Of a stretch of 15,358 bases of DNA, positions 6,240 through 14,684 are shown one piece after another. The position numbers and the translations under genes were made by a program. Source of the stretch: Candidatus Humimicrobium oleiphilum. GTDB taxonomy: Bacteria > Actinomycetota > Humimicrobiia > Humimicrobiales > Humimicrobiaceae. The notes under the pieces are model-generated. The model was not told the DNA's origin and did no database searches. It saw only the letters and a program-made list of their open reading frames with translations. The stretch's first letter is position 1, and every line of letters starts with the position of its first letter. The stretch covers positions 74,928-90,285 of the forward strand of contig DBPS01000012.1 of the NCBI GenBank assembly GCA_002304935.1. Direction: 5' to 3'.

Positions 6240-9200
6240 ATGAAATGGCAGAATGTGTATATATTCATCAGCTCAACCTTCAATGACATGCATGCTGAAC
6301 GTGACTATCTGATAAAACATGTATTCCCTGAACTTTCCGAGTGGTGCGAAAAAAGAAAGCTTAATCTTGTAGACATAGATCTCCGCTGGGGCGTTACCAG
6401 TGCTGATTCGGAGGCAAAAAATACAGTACTTGCCTGTCTGAAAAATATAGATAAATGCCGCCCTTTCTTTCTTTGTTTTCTGGGACAGCGTCGTGGATGG
6501 GTGCCGTCTCAGGAAGATATCGGCCTAAAGACTATTCAGGATTATCCTGGAATTGAACCGTATATAGGTAAAAATTCTGTTACCGAAATGGAAATCGAAC
6601 ATGCGCTTCTTTCTCCGATGCGGCGTCTGATCGACAGGATGGAAGAAACTCCAAAGCCTGTTGACCATGCATTATTTTTCTTTAGAAATGATAATTTTAC
6701 TTTACTCCTGAATGAGAAGCAAAAGAAAATCTATACAAATACTGCAGAAAAAGACAAAGTCGCAGCTGATAATGAATTAGAAAATTTTAAAAAAAGAGTG
6801 CGACAATTCGGAAGCAGCATTACTGAATATGACTGTCGCTGGGAGAAAAGCATCATTACTGCCGAGCTTTTAAGCGAAAATGCTGAGGCAGCAAATGGAA
6901 GACTAGTAGATTTTACAGCATGCGGAAAACCTCTAAAAGATATTATTATTGGTAAGTTAAAGGCAGAGATTGAGAAGGAATTTCCGGACAACGCTTTTAC
7001 AAACATACAGACAGCGCTGGAAGCTGATTTGGAACAGCAGGCCAATTTTATTGAACAAAATCGCGAAGGATTTATTTCACGTGAAGGCGATTTTGATATA
7101 TTGAACAAATATATAGATAGCAAAAGCAACGGACTGCTTTTACTGACTGCTCCTGCCGGTCTTGGCAAGACTATGCTTCTGGCAAATTATGCAGATAGGA
7201 TTGCCGGAAGGAAACAAAAGATATATGCCCGTTTTTGCGGTGCTTCAGATATGACGTCTGATATGTATAGTTTGTGGAAGAGCATTTTTGACGAAGCAAA
7301 TATAAAAATTCCACCTGTTCCTGATGAGCTGAGGCTGGAAATGGATAAATTGCTGGAAAAACTTGCAGGGCAGGGAAGCTGTACTATTCTTATTGATGGA
7401 ATCAATCAAATGCCTGACGGGCTTGATATGCTGACATGGCTGCCCCGAACCCTGCCGGAAGGAATACGAATGATTATAAGCCTTAAAGAGGACCAAATAT
7501 CTGCACCATATATAGCTGTGCTTAAAAATGACAGCAATGTAATACAGACATCTTTACGTCCATTTACAGAAGATTCAGATAAATTTGCTCTCATCACAGC
7601 ATTTCTGGAAAAATATCTGAAAGCACTGGACGACGAACATATATCTGCTATCTGTAATCTGCCTGCATCTGAAAATCCATTATATCTGAAGGTGGTATTA
7701 TCAGAACTGCGTGTTTTCGGGGCATTCAGGCAGCTTGAAAATGAAATCAGGCGTTTTGGCAGAAATCCGATGGATGCTTTTGCAAGTATCCTGGAGAGAC
7801 TTGAGAATGATGCAGCTTACTCTGCAATAGAACCTGAAAAAGCAGTACCATTTTTATTCGGGCTTCTTTCATGTGCAAGAAAGGGTCTTTCCGAAGATGA
7901 ACTGGCTTTTTGTTTCAGACAGGAGTTTACGGGCATTTCTGAAGATGATATAAGAAATGTCATAAGACTGTATATCCGTCAGCTCCGTCCTTTTCTTGCA
8001 AGGCGTGAGGGTAGAACGGATTTTTTGTATGAAAGTTTTATGCTTGCAGCAAAAAACAGATATTTCTGTAAAATAAACCATTTTCACTCCTGCCTTGCCG
8101 GATGTTTTAGCAGTTATGCAGATCCTGATAATGATTTTCACTTCGAAGGAAAGACTGCACGTTCTTTTTTTGAACTTCCATATCATATATATAATGCCGG
8201 AGATAATGAAACTCTTGAAAAAATGTTAGGTAATTATTGCTGGATATACAACAAGACCAGGATGTGCGGAATTTTTGCTGTAATTAGCGACTACGAATAT
8301 GTAGGAGGAGATAATTCAGAATACCACATACGTCTGATTAGAGACAGCCTCGTTCTTTCAGCCCATGTGCTGGATGAAGATTACAGACAGCTGCCATCCC
8401 AGTTATGGGGAAGACTTGCTGATACAGATCAAGAGAAAGTAAAGGATTTGCTTTTTGCTGCCAAAGAGCAGACAAAAGGGATATGGCTTCGCCCTGTGCA
8501 CACCTGTCTTAATACTCCTGGCGGAGCGCTTCTCAGAATGCTTGCCGGACATACCGGACGGATAAACGACATTACAGCAAACGGTTCAATGTTAATTACA
8601 GCTTCCTGGGATAAGACGATTAGGATATGGGATGGAGAAACCTTTTTGTGTAAGAAAATTCTCAACGGACATAAAGAAATAATAAATTTGATAGTTGTTC
8701 ATGGAGACAGGCTGTTCTCATATAGTGAAAATGAAAAGTGCATAAAAGTATGGGATCTGAAAAGTTTTATATGCATAAAAGATATCGATCTCTCACCATT
8801 CTGGGATGATGCAAAGATGAACGGTTCTTTTATGGGGATTTACGAAAATGAGCTGTTTTTAAGAGTAAAAAACAAAATATTATTCTTTAATGTAAAGTCA
8901 TTTGAGCTGATAAAAATAGTCCCATGGCATGAAGATGGCGGGATAGGAAGCAAAATTTATACAGTTTTGATAAATGGAAGTTTTTATTCCTGCTGGAAGA
9001 TGATAGGTATCAATGTTTCTAAAAATACTGAAATAGCTGTAAGTAATGCCGACACTGGAGAAAAAACAAACTTTTTTAAAATAGGGCAGGTTGATTTTCA
9101 GCATTTGTCAGATGCCGGAGATAATATGCTGGCTGTCTGTGCCGGAAGCGAGATACAACTCTGGAATGTTAAAAACGGAGAATGTATGTGGAAGAAAAAT

Positions 9201-10442
9201 ACTTTTCTTGGCAGGTACAGTGTACGCTGGAAAGACAAACTGATTGTATCGGTAATGGGAGGCTATAATGTGCTTGATTTAAAAACAGGAGATATTGTAA
9301 AACGTTTCGGTAGTGCTGAAGCAGTTTCTCTTATTACCGGGATGGCAGCAATCGGCAACAGATTGTTTACAATCCATTCTGACGAAAGAGTACGCGTGTG
9401 GGACCTGGCAAAAGATTACAGCAGAGTTTCTTTTTCCAATGCTTTCGGTATGCAGAAAATAATCGGCAATAACGGAAGATTTATAGCAACTTCTTATCTT
9501 CAACCGGTAAATATTTATGATATAAAAACTGGTGAATGTATTATCAGGCTGAATGGACATACAACTTCACCCAATAAGGCAGTTTTTGACGGGGAGCATA
9601 TAATAACCGGTACATCATCAGGGGAAATAAAGGTATGGGAAACGCAGTCAGGAAAATGCATACAAACCATGCAGGGACCTTCCAGGAATCTGGGAAGCCT
9701 TGAGTTTTATAAGGATTATATTATTGCAGTTCCTTATTTTATAACAAGTGATACAGTAATGTTTTTTAATAAATACACCGGGGAGAATATACGTGAACTG
9801 CGGGGAATACAGGCTGAAAAATCCATTCTTTATAAAGACATCCTGCTTATATATACCGGAACGGGAAAAGACAAACTGGTAATTAAAACAGAAGCATTTG
9901 ACTGCAATACAGGCGGACATAAATATACGCTTTCAAATGATATACTTGTCACATGGATAATAGTCAAAGACAGCCTTCTTACAGTACCGGTCAGCCTTAA
10001 AAAGAATATCCGGATATATGATATTGCATCAGGAGATGAGACTTCATGTTTTTCTGTATCCGGACTTATAAGCAATACTGTTGATAAAGATAATATGTAT
10101 GTCAATAGCGCCAGGGTGTATCAGGACAAGCTGGTCATGAATATTGCAGATAAAAACAGGCATGTAATGACCATTGCCATAAAAATTCAGACTAATGAAC
10201 TGCTATACTCATTTGATTCACATGGAGATACTGCAGCTTTGCTGGAGATAAAAAACGGTATTATCCATACTGCTTCAGATGACAAAACCATAAAGCTCTG
10301 GGATATTTCAGGAAAGTTACTGACAATCTTCAGTCCGGATTCCAAACCGCAAAGCTTTTGTTCTGATGATAAAAATACAGTTATAGTCGCTGATACTGAA
10401 AGCAGGATTCTGCAGTGGCTTGCAATTGAAAACCTAGAATGA
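6240..10442 (+). CDS. DUF4062-STAND NTPase-WD40 repeat protein
   Basis: 1400 residues from ATG 6240, chosen because AAGGAG (6226-6231) lies eight bases upstream; a TTG at 6162 would add 26 residues but has no such support. Domains: DUF4062 (about 1-150) opening VYIFISSTFNDMHAERD, with LRWGV and the TEMEIEHALL...HALFFFRN segment known from TEP1/NPHP3-type proteins; STAND/NACHT NTPase with Walker A APAGLGKT (304-311, K310) and Walker B TILIDGINQ (D386); a winged-helix-like part near 535-600 (FLFGLLSCARKGLSEDEL); a linker; then about 635 residues of WD40 repeats (GH...IRIWD, IKVWDL, VRVWDL, IKVWET, IKLWDI), enough for roughly two seven-bladed propellers. STAND proteins usually sense a ligand through the repeats and oligomerise by NTP binding; the N-terminal domain would be effector or adaptor. 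A conflict or defence role is an inference. The gene lies 98 bases upstream of the HD-RyR gene, probably in one operon. Confidence 0.88.
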   Translation: MKWQNVYIFISSTFNDMHAERDYLIKHVFPELSEWCEKRKLNLVDIDLRWGVTSADSEAKNTVLACLKNIDKCRPFFLCFLGQRRGWVPSQEDIGLKTIQDYPGIEPYIGKNSVTEMEIEHALLSPMRRLIDRMEETPKPVDHALFFFRNDNFTLLLNEKQKKIYTNTAEKDKVAADNELENFKKRVRQFGSSITEYDCRWEKSIITAELLSENAEAANGRLVDFTACGKPLKDIIIGKLKAEIEKEFPDNAFTNIQTALEADLEQQANFIEQNREGFISREGDFDILNKYIDSKSNGLLLLTAPAGLGKTMLLANYADRIAGRKQKIYARFCGASDMTSDMYSLWKSIFDEANIKIPPVPDELRLEMDKLLEKLAGQGSCTILIDGINQMPDGLDMLTWLPRTLPEGIRMIISLKEDQISAPYIAVLKNDSNVIQTSLRPFTEDSDKFALITAFLEKYLKALDDEHISAICNLPASENPLYLKVVLSELRVFGAFRQLENEIRRFGRNPMDAFASILERLENDAAYSAIEPEKAVPFLFGLLSCARKGLSEDELAFCFRQEFTGISEDDIRNVIRLYIRQLRPFLARREGRTDFLYESFMLAAKNRYFCKINHFHSCLAGCFSSYADPDNDFHFEGKTARSFFELPYHIYNAGDNETLEKMLGNYCWIYNKTRMCGIFAVISDYEYVGGDNSEYHIRLIRDSLVLSAHVLDEDYRQLPSQLWGRLADTDQEKVKDLLFAAKEQTKGIWLRPVHTCLNTPGGALLRMLAGHTGRINDITANGSMLITASWDKTIRIWDGETFLCKKILNGHKEIINLIVVHGDRLFSYSENEKCIKVWDLKSFICIKDIDLSPFWDDAKMNGSFMGIYENELFLRVKNKILFFNVKSFELIKIVPWHEDGGIGSKIYTVLINGSFYSCWKMIGINVSKNTEIAVSNADTGEKTNFFKIGQVDFQHLSDAGDNMLAVCAGSEIQLWNVKNGECMWKKNTFLGRYSVRWKDKLIVSVMGGYNVLDLKTGDIVKRFGSAEAVSLITGMAAIGNRLFTIHSDERVRVWDLAKDYSRVSFSNAFGMQKIIGNNGRFIATSYLQPVNIYDIKTGECIIRLNGHTTSPNKAVFDGEHIITGTSSGEIKVWETQSGKCIQTMQGPSRNLGSLEFYKDYIIAVPYFITSDTVMFFNKYTGENIRELRGIQAEKSILYKDILLIYTGTGKDKLVIKTEAFDCNTGGHKYTLSNDILVTWIIVKDSLLTVPVSLKKNIRIYDIASGDETSCFSVSGLISNTVDKDNMYVNSARVYQDKLVMNIADKNRHVMTIAIKIQTNELLYSFDSHGDTAALLEIKNGIIHTASDDKTIKLWDISGKLLTIFSPDSKPQSFCSDDKNTVIVADTESRILQWLAIENLE

Positions 10443-10540
10443 CATTATCAGCATAGGTTTTCAGTTTCATATTTTGCAGATGTATAAATTATTTAAGGCA
10501 TGCTCCTGTTTTTTAAGAGTTTAAAATAGAAAGGTAGTTA

Positions 10541-12286
10541 ATGAAAAACTTACAAAAATATGTAAATCATTTTTTTGATGACCTGGAAGTATTTGAAGAT
10601 GTTGCCAGAGGCCATGCATACAAAGCCTATATCCGCCAGGCTGTCCTTGAATTTCTTGAAAATGAATCAAAAAAAACTGCTTTTGCAGTGTATGAAGCTT
10701 TTTTTGACAGTTACCGTATTACTCTTAAAGGAGAAAAGAATCCTTTTATTGATCTTCTTGATATGCTTCGCAGTTATGAGGAAAACGCTGCTACTCTTAT
10801 CGACAAACAGAGAGACCATTACATACATTCAGTCAATGTTTTCATCCTTGGGTTATGCATTTATATAAGCAACTCCGGCTATCGTTCTGTTTTCAATTCT
10901 ATTGTTATGAATAAAAATGATTATATGTATTCTTATGATACCAGGCATGAAGAGTTCTTTTATCGTTGGGGTCTTGCTTCACTTTTTCATGATGTAGGTT
11001 ACCCGGTAGAAATAATAGGCAGGCAGATAAGCAAATTCATCGATTTTGCCACTTCAGCTGACGGCAGAACAGGTATGGTAAAGTCTCATCTGGAGTTTGA
11101 AAATTTTGAAGAACTTAACTCAATCGCAGAAGTCGTATCCAAAAGAGAATTCACAAAATCTTATTTTGAGAAACATGAAAGCTGTGTGTATATAGATCTG
11201 CTAAAACCTATTGACCTGCTTGCCCACAAACTACATATATCTCTTGATGTAAATTTAAAGGATATAAAAGATGCCCTGGACAATTTTGTTGCAGTTATGG
11301 CTAAAAGCGGTTTTATAGACCATGGCTATTATAGTTCGATAATAATTCTTAAATGGTATGGCTTTCTTATTCAAAGCTGCAAATATAACTATGAGTACTT
11401 TTTTTACCCCGTCCTTGACAGTGCAAGTGCAATACTTCTTCATAATTATTATAAAAATGCAATCATGAGACCACCTTTTTCAAAAGAGAGGCTATCTCCT
11501 TTCAGGCACCCGATAGCATACATGCTTATTCTTTGTGACGAGCTTCAGGAATGGAACAGGGAAGCTTACGGAATAATTGACAAAAAATGTTCTCATGCGG
11601 CTGAGGCGGTTTTTATGGTCTCAGACAAGCATCTTGATATTACATATATCTCTGAAAAAGGAGAATTACCTGCAGGATTTTCAGAAAAGAAAGAAGAACT
11701 TTTAAACAATCTTCTGGACTTGAATTCTTTGTTTCCAGAAGGTTTTTCAGCAGGCTGCGAGGCGATGGACAGGCTTACTTTATTATCAGGTGATTTGAAA
11801 AATGAAGATAAAATAACCCCCAGGCCCCTTCTTGATAATCTTGAGAAACTGGCGATTGCAATACATGATTTGTTTAACAAGAAACAGCTGGAAAGATATC
11901 CGGGCAAACCTCTGGGATATCTATCTTTTGAAGATCTTCCTGATACATTAAAATATTCCAATTTGCGCCAGGCAAAAGGAATCACTGAAAAACTTAAGCT
12001 GATCGGTTGTGAAATGAAGCCAAAAGGCAGTGTAGGGGAGATAATCAAAGAGATACCAGCAGACCTGGTGGAAGCCCTTGCAGTATTTGAGCACGAAGAA
12101 TGGATAAAGGAAAGAACGGGGAATGGGTGGAAATACGGCAGACAGAAAGATATTGGAAAAAAGATAAGTCCTTATATTATAGAATATGAAAAACTGCCGG
12201 AAGAAATAAAAGAACTTGACAGGGACGCGATACGCAATATTCCTGAATTACTTGAAATGATAGGGATGAATATTTACAGAAAGTAA
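10541..12286 (+). CDS. HD phosphohydrolase-RyR domain fusion protein
   Basis: 581 residues; GAAAGG (10529-10534) lies six bases before the ATG. The N-terminal two thirds holds an HD-type metal-dependent phosphohydrolase: RDHYIHSV (H93/H96), the paired LFHDVGYP (H150-D151), DHGYY (H261), AILLHNYY (H301) and ILCDELQEWNRE (D333), the full set of metal-ligand candidates in family order. The C-terminus is a RyR (ryanodine-receptor repeat) domain: EEWIKERTGNGWKYG (519-533) and the YEKLPEEIKELDRD segment (549-562). It is preceded by the SNLRQAKGITEKLKLIG segment (473-489) that often precedes bacterial RyR domains. RyR domains in bacteria are proposed ligand sensors in conflict systems; HD enzymes there degrade or modify nucleotides. 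The substrate cannot be read from sequence. No signal peptide or membrane segment is visible, so it is probably cytoplasmic. Partnership with the STAND gene is inferred from adjacency. Confidence 0.85.
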   Translation: MKNLQKYVNHFFDDLEVFEDVARGHAYKAYIRQAVLEFLENESKKTAFAVYEAFFDSYRITLKGEKNPFIDLLDMLRSYEENAATLIDKQRDHYIHSVNVFILGLCIYISNSGYRSVFNSIVMNKNDYMYSYDTRHEEFFYRWGLASLFHDVGYPVEIIGRQISKFIDFATSADGRTGMVKSHLEFENFEELNSIAEVVSKREFTKSYFEKHESCVYIDLLKPIDLLAHKLHISLDVNLKDIKDALDNFVAVMAKSGFIDHGYYSSIIILKWYGFLIQSCKYNYEYFFYPVLDSASAILLHNYYKNAIMRPPFSKERLSPFRHPIAYMLILCDELQEWNREAYGIIDKKCSHAAEAVFMVSDKHLDITYISEKGELPAGFSEKKEELLNNLLDLNSLFPEGFSAGCEAMDRLTLLSGDLKNEDKITPRPLLDNLEKLAIAIHDLFNKKQLERYPGKPLGYLSFEDLPDTLKYSNLRQAKGITEKLKLIGCEMKPKGSVGEIIKEIPADLVEALAVFEHEEWIKERTGNGWKYGRQKDIGKKISPYIIEYEKLPEEIKELDRDAIRNIPELLEMIGMNIYRK

Positions 12287-12476
12287 TGATATAATGAGCC
12301 TGGCCGTCTCAGCAGATGTTTATGAAACAGATAATCGAAATGTTTTTCAAAGAGTTCGTATCATTAAAAGGTATAACACAATTTTTAATCAGTTCAATTA
12401 AAATAATAAATAATATATTAGTAACGAAAAGATAAGATAATGAAAAACATTAAAAAAATGGGGAAGGACTATTGTT

Positions 12477-12914
12477 ATGGAAATCAGGAAAGCTGGTAAA
12501 AATGATCTGGCTGGCATACTCAGGCTTTACAGCCAGATGCATAATATTGAAGTGCCGGCAATAAATGATGACATTAAAAATGTATGGAAACGTATTCTTG
12601 AATATAAGGATCAGCATGTCATTGTAGGGATAAAGGATGGAACAATCATAGCAACCTGTGTAATAATCATTGTCCCCAACCTTACCCATGAACAAAAACC
12701 ATACGCTTTTATTGAAAACGTGGTAACAGATGAAAACCACAGGAAAAAAGGTTTTGCTTCACAGATCCTTGAGTATGCCAGGGAAATAGCAGTAAGAGAG
12801 AATTGCTATAAAATAATGCTTCTTACCAGCTCGAAGGAAGATAGCGTAATGCGGTTTTATGAAAAAGCCGGATACAACCGTAATGACAAAACAGCATTTA
12901 TACAATGGCTGTAA
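12477..12914 (+). CDS. GNAT family N-acetyltransferase
   Basis: 145 residues, the size of a single GNAT domain. AAGGA (12464-12468) sits eight bases before the ATG. The N-terminus IRKAGKNDLAGILRLY is typical. Motif A ENVVTDENHRKKGFASQIL (80-98) contains the R-x-x-G-x-A acetyl-CoA pyrophosphate loop, and the C-terminal YKIMLLTSS...MRFYEKAGY (111-133) is motif B. It would transfer an acetyl group from acetyl-CoA to an amine on a small molecule or protein; the substrate is unknown. It stands 190 bases after the HD-RyR gene and 206 before rpiB, so it is probably its own transcription unit, and membership in the STAND/HD module is doubtful. Confidence 0.9.
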   Translation: MEIRKAGKNDLAGILRLYSQMHNIEVPAINDDIKNVWKRILEYKDQHVIVGIKDGTIIATCVIIIVPNLTHEQKPYAFIENVVTDENHRKKGFASQILEYAREIAVRENCYKIMLLTSSKEDSVMRFYEKAGYNRNDKTAFIQWL

Positions 12915-13120
12915 TAGCTTTCCAAATCCGCCAACCAGGATCAATATGTTTAAAAGATAGTTTACGCATTATTAATAATTTTATTTTATTGATATTCTTA
13001 ATAATTATGATCAGGCCATTTTTTATTTAGTTATATCAAATTAAATGGATTTTTCATTTTTTGTCAGTTAAGATTATTTTCTGTTCTTAATTAATAAAAT
13101 TCTAATCAGGGATTATAAGA

Positions 13121-13588
13121 ATGCATAAAAACAAAAAGATTTTTATCGGCTCAGATCATGCAGGATTTAAGTTAAAAGAAAAAATAAAGAGTTTTCTTTT
13201 AAATGAAGGTGTTAATTTTGAAGACGTGGGAGCACTGGATTTTAATCCTGAAGATGATTATCCTGACTTTGCAGCACTTGTTGCAAAAAAAGTTGCTGAG
13301 AATAGCGGGGCAGGAATACTTGTATGCAGCAGCGGGGTAGGCATGTGCATAACAGCAAACAAAATAAAGGGGATAAGAGCAATAAATGCTTTTAATGCAA
13401 AAATTGCGGAAATGTCCAGAATACATAATAATACAAATGTCCTGTGTCTTGGCCAGGACTACATAGAAGAGGAACTGGCAAAGAAAATAGTAAAGAGATG
13501 GCTTGAAACAGATTTTAGCGGAGCTGAAAGGCATCAGCGAAGAGTAGACAAAATAGCTGAATATGAAAAACAGGAGCAAGAGGCATAA
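13121..13588 (+). CDS. rpiB: Ribose-5-phosphate isomerase B (RpiB/LacAB family)
   Basis: 155-residue cytoplasmic sugar-phosphate isomerase interconverting ribose 5-phosphate and ribulose 5-phosphate in the pentose phosphate pathway. Family motifs are in order: IGSDHAGFKLK (9-19; D12, H13), DYPDFA (46-51), GILVCSSGVGMCITANK (65-81, catalytic Cys C69), NNTNVLCLG (103-111) and ERHQRRVDKI (136-145), whose basic residues bind phosphate. CSSGVG replaces the commoner CGTGIG but keeps the Cys. AGG at 13108-13110 serves the ATG. The stop codon touches the start of the next gene, so the two are translationally linked. Confidence 0.95.
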   Translation: MHKNKKIFIGSDHAGFKLKEKIKSFLLNEGVNFEDVGALDFNPEDDYPDFAALVAKKVAENSGAGILVCSSGVGMCITANKIKGIRAINAFNAKIAEMSRIHNNTNVLCLGQDYIEEELAKKIVKRWLETDFSGAERHQRRVDKIAEYEKQEQEA

Positions 13589-14326
13589 GTGTTTGAAATA
13601 AGTATTTTATCTGCATTTGTAGCAGGTTTTTTATCATTCATATCACCATGCATTTTACCGCTTGTGCCGGTTTATATAAGTTTTATGTCCGCCAAAGTTG
13701 CGTTTGGACAGAACAGGAATATGAAACTATCCGAAAGGATGTTTTTGCTATTAAACAGCATATTTTTTGTACTTGGATTTACAGTTGTTTTTGTGATACT
13801 GGGCTCAACAGCAACTTTTTTCGGAAGATTGCTTCAGCAGTACTCAAACATCATAGCCCGGACAGGAGGGGCAATACTTATCATATTCGGTCTTCACTAT
13901 ATAGGTCTTTTTAAAATCCCGTTTTTAAACTTTGAAAAAAAATTAAATATTCCGGAAAGCGCCAAATTTAATTATCTTGGCTCTTTTCTTATAGGAATTA
14001 TATTTGCATTCGGCTGGGTTCCCTGTGTGGGGATGATTCTTTCCGGTATCCTTATGATGGCAAGCAGGCTTGATACCTTATTTCAGGGGATAATGCTTTT
14101 GCTTGCTTATTCGCTCGGTCTTGGGATACCTTTTATCATATTCAGCATGTTCATAAGCCTTTTTACAAAGTTTTTCAAAAGAATAAACAGGCATATGAGG
14201 GTAATAATGATTATATCCGGCGTATTCCTTATACTGCTCGGAATTATATTCATTACCGGCAGTATGTTAAAAACTGTGGGTATTATCACTAAGTATCTTC
14301 CATTTTTAAATAAATTTACTTTTTAA
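13589..14326 (+). CDS. ccdA: CcdA/DsbD-type thiol-redox membrane protein
   Basis: 245 residues starting at GTG directly after the rpiB stop, with AAGAGG (13578-13583) or AGGAG (13572-13576) as ribosome site. About six hydrophobic segments. The two family motifs are present: FISPCILPLVPVY (C21) and GWVPCVG (C146). CcdA proteins pass electrons from cytoplasmic thioredoxin across the membrane through this cysteine pair, to reduce outside partners in cytochrome c maturation or disulfide repair. Length is usual for CcdA, and there is no periplasmic DsbD domain. No thioredoxin-like partner lies in the window. The coupling to rpiB has no obvious metabolic reason. Confidence 0.9.
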   Translation: MFEISILSAFVAGFLSFISPCILPLVPVYISFMSAKVAFGQNRNMKLSERMFLLLNSIFFVLGFTVVFVILGSTATFFGRLLQQYSNIIARTGGAILIIFGLHYIGLFKIPFLNFEKKLNIPESAKFNYLGSFLIGIIFAFGWVPCVGMILSGILMMASRLDTLFQGIMLLLAYSLGLGIPFIIFSMFISLFTKFFKRINRHMRVIMIISGVFLILLGIIFITGSMLKTVGIITKYLPFLNKFTF

Positions 14327-14375
14327 AAGATGCTTTTTTATAAATTTATGCTATCATATTCTATTGTTTTTTTAG

Positions 14376-14381
14376 TATAAT
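14376..14381 (+). promoter_or_regulatory. Putative -10 box of tRNA-Ser(GCT)
   Basis: Perfect TATAAT ending 11 bases before the tRNA, matching the distance at tRNA-Ser(TGA) and tRNA-Leu. No clear -35 box. Confidence 0.45.
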
Positions 14382-14392
14382 ATTCTTTCTAT

Positions 14393-14486
14393 GGAGGAGT
14401 GCAAGAGAGGCTGAATTGGGCCGCCTGCTAAGCGGTTAGGTGGGTGATTACCCGCCTCGAGGGTTCGAATCCCTCCTCCTCCGCCA
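14393..14486 (+). tRNA. tRNA-Ser (anticodon GCT)
   Basis: Class II cloverleaf with encoded CCA (14484-14486). Acceptor GGAGGAG pairs with CTCCTCC, discriminator G14483. Anticodon loop CTGCTAA with GCT at 14427-14429, reading AGC/AGU. Variable arm built around AGGTGGGT...ACCCGCCT; T-arm GAGGG-TTCGAAT-CCCTC. No element or repeated 3' end follows it. Confidence 0.97.
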
Positions 14487-14684
14487 CTTGGGGACGTATA
14501 ATTTGGCCCCTTACTGATAGAACTTCACAATCTTTATAAATTTTTGATTAAAATAATTATTATTTCTGATAAAATTATTTATTAATATTTTTAATATGAT
14601 AAATAAAATACATACTGTTTTATATTTTATTTTTTATTTATTTATAATATTAATTATTCTTAATATTTTTTATTTAATTTTCCT
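14487..14684. other. Very AT-rich intergenic region before the kinase gene
   Basis: About 200 bases, nearly all A and T after 14520, with many chance TATAAT-like sites (for example 14643-14648), so no promoter can be singled out. A GGGG...CCCC inverted pair sits just after the tRNA (about 14490-14511). No clear ribosome site precedes the kinase ATG. Confidence 0.45.

Noticed and set aside
6731..7168. Minus-strand open frames inside the STAND, pheA, serS and rpiB genes
   Set aside because: They lie opposite genes with clear domains, have no ribosome sites and read as low-complexity shadow proteins.
12294..12401. 35-residue open frame after the HD-RyR gene
   Set aside because: No ribosome site, no recognisable domain and length expected by chance.
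14326..14341. AAAAG-ATG-CTTTT hairpin after ccdA as a terminator
   Set aside because: Five A/T-rich pairs with a three-base loop are too weak to support a call in such AT-rich DNA.
5948..14474. Shared 16-base T-arm sequence in tRNA-Arg and tRNA-Ser(GCT) as att sites of one 8.5-kb island
   Set aside because: The match is confined to the conserved T-arm (GGGTTCGAATCCCTCC), the acceptor parts differ, rpiB and ccdA lie inside, and there is no integrase gene.
14489..14512. GGGGACG...GGCCCC inverted pair after tRNA-Ser(GCT) as a transposon end
   Set aside because: Only four bases pair, no partner copy or transposase is present; kept only as a note in the intergenic entry.
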